Shown piece by piece: positions 59,607 through 64,000 of a stretch of 64,000 nt of DNA. Origin of the DNA: Flavobacterium sp. (GTDB lineage Bacteria > Bacteroidota > Bacteroidia > Flavobacteriales > Flavobacteriaceae); assembly GCF_027531705.1 (NCBI RefSeq), contig NZ_JAPZSP010000008.1:1-64000 (forward strand), read 5' to 3'. The notes under the pieces are model-generated. The model was not told where the DNA came from and did no database searches. It worked only from the letters and a program-made list of their open reading frames with translations. Both the position numbers and the translations under genes were made by a program. Each line of letters begins with the position of its first letter. Positions within the stretch are counted from its first letter, which is position 1.

Positions 59607-60443
59607 TTACAATCTAAAAATTCCACCAAAAGCAATCACCGTTTCCGAAAAGTTAAAATCTTGACTTGCTTTGTCTTCGGTTTCTCTGTACGTTGTTTGT
59701 ATGCTATTCATATTGATATAACCACCTTTTATTTCTGTTTGAATAAAAAAGTATTTATAAAAAGTAAAATTTAAACCAGCTTTTGCCGAAATTCCATAAC
59801 CAGCCACATGAAAATCATCATGCCTTTCTTGTTGCATTAGTTTAGCATTTGTTTTCGGATATAACAATCCAGCGCCTAAACCTTCTGTTAAGTTAATTTG
59901 AAATTTATCGGTATTTCTTATTCCAAATAATTTTGAAATATCATCAAATCTACAAAATTCTGAGTTTATATAATTCAAACCATCCGTGTGTTCAAACGTT
60001 AAGAAATCTTCGGTTAACAATAGTTGATTATTTGGTAGTATTTCACCGTAGGAACCTGCATTTTGGTAATTCCCGGTATAATTAACCACTTGATTTTGAG
60101 TCATTACATACTTCATGTGGTCTAATCCAAGCGAAATGTTATAATGGTCATTAATAAAATAACCCATTCTAAAATTCGTTTGCGGAATCGTCATTCTCGC
60201 CGGATTTACATAATCGACATGGTAACCTTTTGGTTTATCTTGTGCTTCAACATTTTCTAATGTAAACTTGTAATCTTTTCCAGTAAAAGTAATGTCGGAG
60301 TTGGTGTAAAAATCTCTATTTCCACCCCAAAATATATAAAATTTTCCTTTGTTGTGAGCAGTGTATTTTTCAGATGAAACTTCTTGAGCATTCATAAATG
60401 TTGTAAAAACAACAAGGCAAGTAATAATAAATTTTGTTTTCAT
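59607..60443 (-). CDS. Putative outer membrane beta-barrel protein
   Basis: A 278-residue exported protein (signal peptide MKTKFIITCLVVFTTFMNAQ). The mature part alternates aromatic and polar residues (GKFYIFWGGNRDFYTNSDIT; NFRMGYFINDHYNISLGLDH) and ends in FNFSETVIAFGGIFRL, with a C-terminal aromatic-aliphatic strand as in small outer membrane barrels. I do not recognise a named family. It follows kdsA on the same strand, separated by a palindromic repeat starting 8 bp upstream of its start. Confidence 0.75.
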   Translation of the reverse strand: MKTKFIITCLVVFTTFMNAQEVSSEKYTAHNKGKFYIFWGGNRDFYTNSDITFTGKDYKFTLENVEAQDKPKGYHVDYVNPARMTIPQTNFRMGYFINDHYNISLGLDHMKYVMTQNQVVNYTGNYQNAGSYGEILPNNQLLLTEDFLTFEHTDGLNYINSEFCRFDDISKLFGIRNTDKFQINLTEGLGAGLLYPKTNAKLMQQERHDDFHVAGYGISAKAGLNFTFYKYFFIQTEIKGGYINMNSIQTTYRETEDKASQDFNFSETVIAFGGIFRL

Positions 60444-60450
60444 TTTTTTA

Positions 60451-60531
60451 GAAGCTAATCCAGCTATCCGCTCTATCTTTTCCTTTTTAAAGAAAAAAGA
60501 AAAAGGATGCCGCTACTATCTGGGCTAGGGC
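60451..60531 (+). repeat. CCCGCTATCC...GGGGCTA repeat family, copy B
   Basis: GAAGCTAATCCAGCTATCCG at the left and ATCTGGGCTAGGGC at the right, with the same A/T hairpin as copy A at 14842-14924. It fills almost the whole gap between kdsA and the barrel protein gene. Confidence 0.85.
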
Positions 60532-60538
60532 ATTGATT

Positions 60539-61357
60539 TTAAAATTGATTTATTGTTTTTCTAATAGCGACTAACTTGGTCATTAAATCTTCAAAATAAT
60601 CCAAGTGCAACATATTAGCACCATCACTTTTTGCATTTGCAGGATCAAAATGAGTTTCAATAAAAATTCCGTCAACACCAACAGCAATTCCAGCTTTTGC
60701 AACTGTTTCTATCATGTCTGGTCGCCCGCCAGTTACACCAGCCGTTTGGTTGGGTTGTTGTAGAGAATGGGTAACATCAAGCACTGTTGTAGCATATTGT
60801 TGCATGGTTGGAATGCCACGATAATCTACAATCATATCTTGGTAACCAAACATCGTTCCTCTATCTGTAACCATCACTTTTGAATTATTACAATCCAAAA
60901 CTTTTTGAACGGCGTGTTTCATACTTTCCGGACTCATAAATTGTCCTTTTTTCAAGTTAACAACTTTACCAGTATTGGCAGCAGCTACAACCAAATCGGT
61001 TTGACGAACCAAAAACGCTGGAATTTGCAACACATCAACATATTCGGCAGCCATCGCAGCATCTTCATTAGTATGAATATCGGTTACAGTCGGAACATCA
61101 AATGTTTCAGAAACTTTTCTTAATATTTTCAAAGCTTTTTCGTCGCCAATCCCAGAAAAACTGTCTATTCTCGAACGATTTGCTTTTTTAAAAGAACCTT
61201 TAAAAACGTAAGGTATTTGAAGTTTATCGGTTACATTAATCAACTTTTCAGCAATTCTCATTGCCATTTCTTCGCCTTCAATAGCGCAAGGACCAGCTAG
61301 TAAGAAAAAGTTGTTGCTATCTAAATGTTTTATTTTTGGAATGTCTTGTAAATTCAT
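60539..61357 (-). CDS. kdsA: 3-deoxy-8-phosphooctulonate synthase
   Basis: Condenses PEP and arabinose 5-phosphate to KDO 8-phosphate for lipopolysaccharide. The 272 residues from the ATG at 61357 show FFLLAGPCAIEGEEMAMRIA, VFKGSFKKANRSRIDSFSGI, DVLQIPAFLVRQTDLVVAAA, VTDRGTMFGYQDMIVDYRGI and GIFIETHFDPANAKSDGANM. TATCTTTG (minus strand, 61384-61377) is a possible -7 box, placing the start downstream of an in-frame upstream codon. Confidence 0.96.
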   Translation of the reverse strand: MNLQDIPKIKHLDSNNFFLLAGPCAIEGEEMAMRIAEKLINVTDKLQIPYVFKGSFKKANRSRIDSFSGIGDEKALKILRKVSETFDVPTVTDIHTNEDAAMAAEYVDVLQIPAFLVRQTDLVVAAANTGKVVNLKKGQFMSPESMKHAVQKVLDCNNSKVMVTDRGTMFGYQDMIVDYRGIPTMQQYATTVLDVTHSLQQPNQTAGVTGGRPDMIETVAKAGIAVGVDGIFIETHFDPANAKSDGANMLHLDYFEDLMTKLVAIRKTINQF

Positions 61358-61441
61358 AAGTGTTGTTTTGAAGGTGCAAAGATACAAATTTTATTAGTTT
61401 CTGTTTGGTAGCCAATGTTACAGAGTTGTTAAATAAAAATA

Positions 61442-61563
61442 GACACAAATTACACAATTTGCACAAATTGCCCTAGTGATAATTTGATTTCACAAATAAA
61501 TCATCATAGTTTTTAGTGAAATGAAACACAAAGTAGTTCGTGAAAATTCGTGTAATTCGTGTC
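61442..61563. repeat. ACACGAATT palindromic repeat, complete copy 2
   Basis: Inverted ends GACACAAATTACAC (61442-61455) and GTGTAATTCGTGTC (61550-61563), 13 of 14 matching. The interior GATTTCACAAAT and TTTTTAGTGAAAT align with 31082-31204. It lies between kdsA and the lipoprotein gene. Confidence 0.88.
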
Positions 61564-61569
61564 GATAAC

Positions 61570-62022
61570 TTACTTTTTCAAAGTCAATCCAACTGGAACA
61601 AGCAAAGCACCTTTTTCATAAATATTGAAATAGAGCAAAATTGGTTTTTCTTGACCTTGCCATGTAATTTCATATAAATCTAAAAATGCTGCTCCAACGG
61701 TATTATTTTTAGTTGGAAACGGACAACAAGATTCTAATTTTTTATAGTTCAATTTTTCACCATTTGGACCCACTAATGCATTCAAAAAACGCTCTTGGTT
61801 TATTGTTTCATTAGACGCATTTCTATAAAAAACATTTATTGGATAATCCTTGTCATAACCATATTTTTTGTCTTTGCTAAACTCGGTAATAACAAATGTA
61901 TTTTCTTTAGTCAATTTTGGAATAGGAGCATTGTTATCAATATTCTGAATAGTTGATTTTGTACTAACACATCCAGTAAATATAATGCTTAACAGTAATA
62001 ATAAGATGAAATTATTTTTCAT
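61570..62022 (-). CDS. Lipoprotein of unknown function
   Basis: A 150-residue lipoprotein from the ATG at 62022 (LLLLLSIIFTGCVSTKST; lipobox TGC). The mature domain carries TFVITEFSKDKKYGYDKDYP, VGPNGEKLNYKKLESCCPFP and a C-terminal KGALLVPVGLTLKK. I remember similar small proteins annotated as 2-dehydro-3-deoxyphosphooctonate aldolase, which must be a transfer error from the neighbouring kdsA; nothing aldolase-like is present. Its start overlaps the end of the DUF4199 gene by 11 bp. Confidence 0.8.
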   Translation of the reverse strand: MKNNFILLLLLSIIFTGCVSTKSTIQNIDNNAPIPKLTKENTFVITEFSKDKKYGYDKDYPINVFYRNASNETINQERFLNALVGPNGEKLNYKKLESCCPFPTKNNTVGAAFLDLYEITWQGQEKPILLYFNIYEKGALLVPVGLTLKK

Positions 62023-62506
62023 TTGTAATTGTTTTAGTTTTAATAAAATAGGCAACAATTGCGCCAAATGTTACACCCATTGACATACTATTTGAAATTC
62101 CTTGAAAAATAAAACTTTTCATATTGTAAAGTGCTGTCACTTGTTCAATTGTTTGCTTTTTTTCGGATACAATTAGGTTAATCATTTTGTCAAAATAACC
62201 AGGTGTTATATAAGTGTAAGTTATATAATTTACTAGCGGACTAAAAACAGCAATTATAAACGAAAGTATCATTCCCGAAATGAAACCTTGTTTCCAAGTT
62301 ATAACACCATTGTAATCTTTTTTCTTTTTTTCTAAAAGAGCAAAAACAAAAATTGCAATCGCTACAAATGCGAAAAGATTGGTATATAGCATTTGTTTTG
62401 CTAAATATTGGTCATGCCAACCCAACGTTTTTTCAAGAATCATCCAAAGTAGTGAAGCAATGCTAAAATTTATAGCCCATTTTAGCTCTAATGCGTAGTT
62501 TTTCAT
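62012..62506 (-). CDS. DUF4199 membrane protein
   Basis: A 164-residue protein with four membrane segments (~10-24, 40-58, 75-95, 130-153) and the pattern of DUF4199 (ITWKQGFISGMILSFIIAVF; QGISNSMSMGVTFGAIVAYF). The function is unknown. It is the first gene of the string toward kdsA and is divergent from the YeeE/YedE pair. Confidence 0.88.
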   Translation of the reverse strand: MKNYALELKWAINFSIASLLWMILEKTLGWHDQYLAKQMLYTNLFAFVAIAIFVFALLEKKKKDYNGVITWKQGFISGMILSFIIAVFSPLVNYITYTYITPGYFDKMINLIVSEKKQTIEQVTALYNMKSFIFQGISNSMSMGVTFGAIVAYFIKTKTITNEK

Positions 62507-62565
62507 GTCAATTTTTAAATTTTATTCAAAATTAAAGTAATATTTGAAAGTATAAACGGATTTCC

Positions 62566-62595
62566 TTGAAAAAATAATTCTTATGCTTATTTTTG
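62566..62595 (+). promoter_or_regulatory. Promoter of the YeeE/YedE pair
   Basis: TTG at 62566-62568, a 19-nt spacer and TATTTTTG at 62588-62595, 16 bp before the start codon. Confidence 0.75.
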
Positions 62596-62611
62596 TAAAA
62601 AAATAATCGGA

Positions 62612-63169
62612 ATGGATATTTTATTTCATACTTGGCATTGGGCAATTTCAGGTTTTATTATCGGGTTGATTATGCTTACATTAACTTATTTTGGCAAAAC
62701 ATTCGGAATGTCATCTAATTTAAGAACAATGTGCTCGATGGCTGGTGCTGGCAAAATGAGTAATTATTTCGATTTTGATTGGCGTGAACAAAAATGGAAT
62801 TTAGCCGTTGTATTAGGTGCCATTGCAGGTGGTTTTTTTGCGTATTATTTTATGAGTAGTAGCGATATTGTTAACCTAAATCCTAAAACAATTGCTAGTC
62901 TAAACGCAATGGGAATTGATGCACCCAATGGTAAAATCGCTCCTGATTTGATTTTTAGTTTAGATGCTGTAAAAACCGTAAAAGGATTTTGCATCTTACT
63001 TTTCGGCGGATTCTTAATAGGTTTCGGAACACCGTATGCTGGTGGTTGTACTTCTGGACATGCAATTTCAGGTTTGAGCAACTTTCAATTACCATCATTA
63101 ATTGCAGTAATCGGATTTTTTCTTGGCGGATTGATAATGGCTCATTTTATTTTACCTTTAATCTTCTAA
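62612..63169 (+). CDS. YeeE/YedE-type transporter, N-terminal half
   Basis: A 185-residue inner membrane protein with about five membrane segments. GGCTSGHAISGLSNFQLPSL carries the conserved Cys of YeeE/YedE thiosulfate-type carriers. Full-length YeeE has two such halves in one chain; here the second half is a separate gene 3 bp downstream. The pair probably forms one transporter for a sulfur compound such as thiosulfate. Confidence 0.9.
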   Translation: MDILFHTWHWAISGFIIGLIMLTLTYFGKTFGMSSNLRTMCSMAGAGKMSNYFDFDWREQKWNLAVVLGAIAGGFFAYYFMSSSDIVNLNPKTIASLNAMGIDAPNGKIAPDLIFSLDAVKTVKGFCILLFGGFLIGFGTPYAGGCTSGHAISGLSNFQLPSLIAVIGFFLGGLIMAHFILPLIF

Positions 63170-63172
63170 GAA

Positions 63173-63586
63173 ATGAAATTACTACGATTTTTTATAGTTG
63201 GATTTGTTTTTGGGGTGGTTTTAACCAAATCAGAAGCCATTTCTTGGTACAGAATATACGAAATGTTCCACTTTCAATCTTTCCACATGTACGGAATTAT
63301 TGGAGTTGCAGTTTTGACAGGTTGTATCGGAATTAGAATTATCAAAAAAAGAGAAATCAAAGATTATAAAGGTTTACCAATCGAGATTTTGCCAAAAGAT
63401 AAATCCATTTCAAGATATTTAATTGGTGGAATTTTATTCGGATTAGGCTGGGCATTAGTAGGTTGTTGTCCTGGTCCAATCTTCATTTTACTCGGAACCG
63501 GAATGTTTTCAATCGTAGTAATTTTGGCAGGAGCACTATTAGGAACTTATGTTTATGGAATGGTAAAAGACAAGTTGCCACATTAA
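63173..63586 (+). CDS. YeeE/YedE-type transporter, C-terminal half (DUF6691-like)
   Basis: A 137-residue membrane protein with four membrane segments. WALVGCCPGPIFILLGTGMF contains the conserved CCPGP cysteine motif of the second YeeE half. It starts 3 bp after the first half. Split two-gene forms are common in Bacteroidota and Proteobacteria. Confidence 0.9.
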   Translation: MKLLRFFIVGFVFGVVLTKSEAISWYRIYEMFHFQSFHMYGIIGVAVLTGCIGIRIIKKREIKDYKGLPIEILPKDKSISRYLIGGILFGLGWALVGCCPGPIFILLGTGMFSIVVILAGALLGTYVYGMVKDKLPH

Positions 63587-63612
63587 TTTTAGAAACAAAC
63601 CACTACAAATTA

Positions 63613-63668
63613 ATTAGTGAAATCAAATAAAAGTTAATTAATTTGTGCTAATTCGTGCAATTTGTGTC
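63613..63668. repeat. Half copy of the ACACGAATT palindromic repeat family
   Basis: TTAGTGAAATCAAATAAAAG ... TTTGTGCTAATTCGTGCAAT TTGTGTC aligns with the right half of the copies at 31082-31204 and 61442-61563. Confidence 0.55.
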
Positions 63669-63743
63669 AAATCTCTATTGTGTTTATTAGATTATTAGTA
63701 TTCCAAGAATTTTATTTATATTTACATCCCAAACAACAGCACT

Positions 63744-64000
63744 ATGAGTCAAAAAATATTGCTCACTTCCCAAGAAGTCAATATCATACTTCATCGTTTG
63801 GCTTGTCAATTGATAGAGAATCATTTAGATTTTTCTACTACCGTTTTGATAGGAATTCAACCGCGTGGTACTTTTTTAGCAGAACGACTTAAAAAACTTT
63901 TGCAAGACGAGTACGGTATTACAAACATTGCGTTAGGCTATCTCGATATTACTTTTTTCAGAGATGATTTTAGACGAAATGACAAACCACTCGACGCCAA
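63744..64000 (+). CDS. pyrR: Bifunctional pyrimidine operon regulator/uracil phosphoribosyltransferase, start only
   Basis: The first 85 residues run to the window edge. ILLTSQEVNIILHRLACQLI, VLIGIQPRGTFLAERLKKLL and ALGYLDITFFRDDFRR are typical of PyrR (usually about 170-180 residues). It binds UMP and pyr mRNA in Firmicutes and may have weak UPRT activity; the RNA-binding role in Bacteroidota is not shown here. Confidence 0.93.
   Translation, partial: MSQKILLTSQEVNIILHRLACQLIENHLDFSTTVLIGIQPRGTFLAERLKKLLQDEYGITNIALGYLDITFFRDDFRRNDKPLDA

Overview
The window is from an AT-rich Bacteroidota genome, almost certainly Flavobacteriaceae and most like Flavobacterium. The signs are TAnnTTTG-type -7 boxes (four of them with a TTG exactly 19 nt upstream), SusC/SusD pairs, 2TM-domain proteins, a type IX secretion C-terminal domain, a tmRNA tag ending NYALAA, and the gene order coaD-ddl-PASTA-rluA. 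This is inference from gene content; no database search was possible.

Layout. 1-3640: coaD (cut by the window edge), a zinc-ribbon membrane protein, ddl, and a divergent PASTA protein/pseudouridine synthase pair. 3.7-7.8 kb: small accessory genes (two membrane proteins, an NdpA-like nucleoid protein, a four-helix-bundle gene inside inverted repeats, a pRiA4b ORF-3-like protein, a YciI protein). 7.8-14.8 kb: a TonB-dependent receptor, DUF2141 and repeat-type periplasmic proteins, then a LytS/LytR-type signalling cluster with three 2TM domains, one fused to the kinase. 15-17.4 kb: a YdeI-like protein with a C-terminal CDGSH motif, nnrD and an L,D-transpeptidase. 17.5-23.2 kb: thrABC on the minus strand, preceded by a threonine-rich leader peptide and probable attenuator; repeats have entered this operon at three places, one of them carrying a GxxExxY gene. 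23.4-33.6 kb: hutH, several small membrane proteins, a von Willebrand A chimera, yaaA, a C1 peptidase, a trpG/pabA amidotransferase, yceI, a nitroreductase and a marR regulator. 33.7-38.8 kb: rhodanese, tRNA-Tyr, a TlpA-family gene broken by an in-frame TGA, tmRNA, a serine hydrolase and a saccharopine/alanine dehydrogenase-like gene. 38.8-54.8 kb: a polysaccharide utilization locus (SusR-like regulator, SusC, SusD, LamG lipoprotein, GH144-like, GH3, GH43-like and MFS sugar transporter), best read as beta-glucan and possibly beta-1,2-glucan use. 54.9-64 kb: creD, a Coq4-like gene, a small regulator with two candidate operators, an M28 peptidase, kdsA, DUF4199, a split YeeE/YedE pair and the start of pyrR.

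The most unusual feature is the set of short palindromic repeats between, and even overlapping, genes. At least four families are seen. Two of them hold a small protein gene at the centre of an imperfect palindrome (four-helix bundle at 6.1-6.5 kb; GxxExxY at 22.4-22.9 kb). For the GxxExxY family an empty 138-bp copy lies 3.4 kb away in the same operon, which suggests a gene-bearing parent and a MITE-like derivative. The gene-bearing copy sits between the threonine leader and thrA, so it may affect attenuation.
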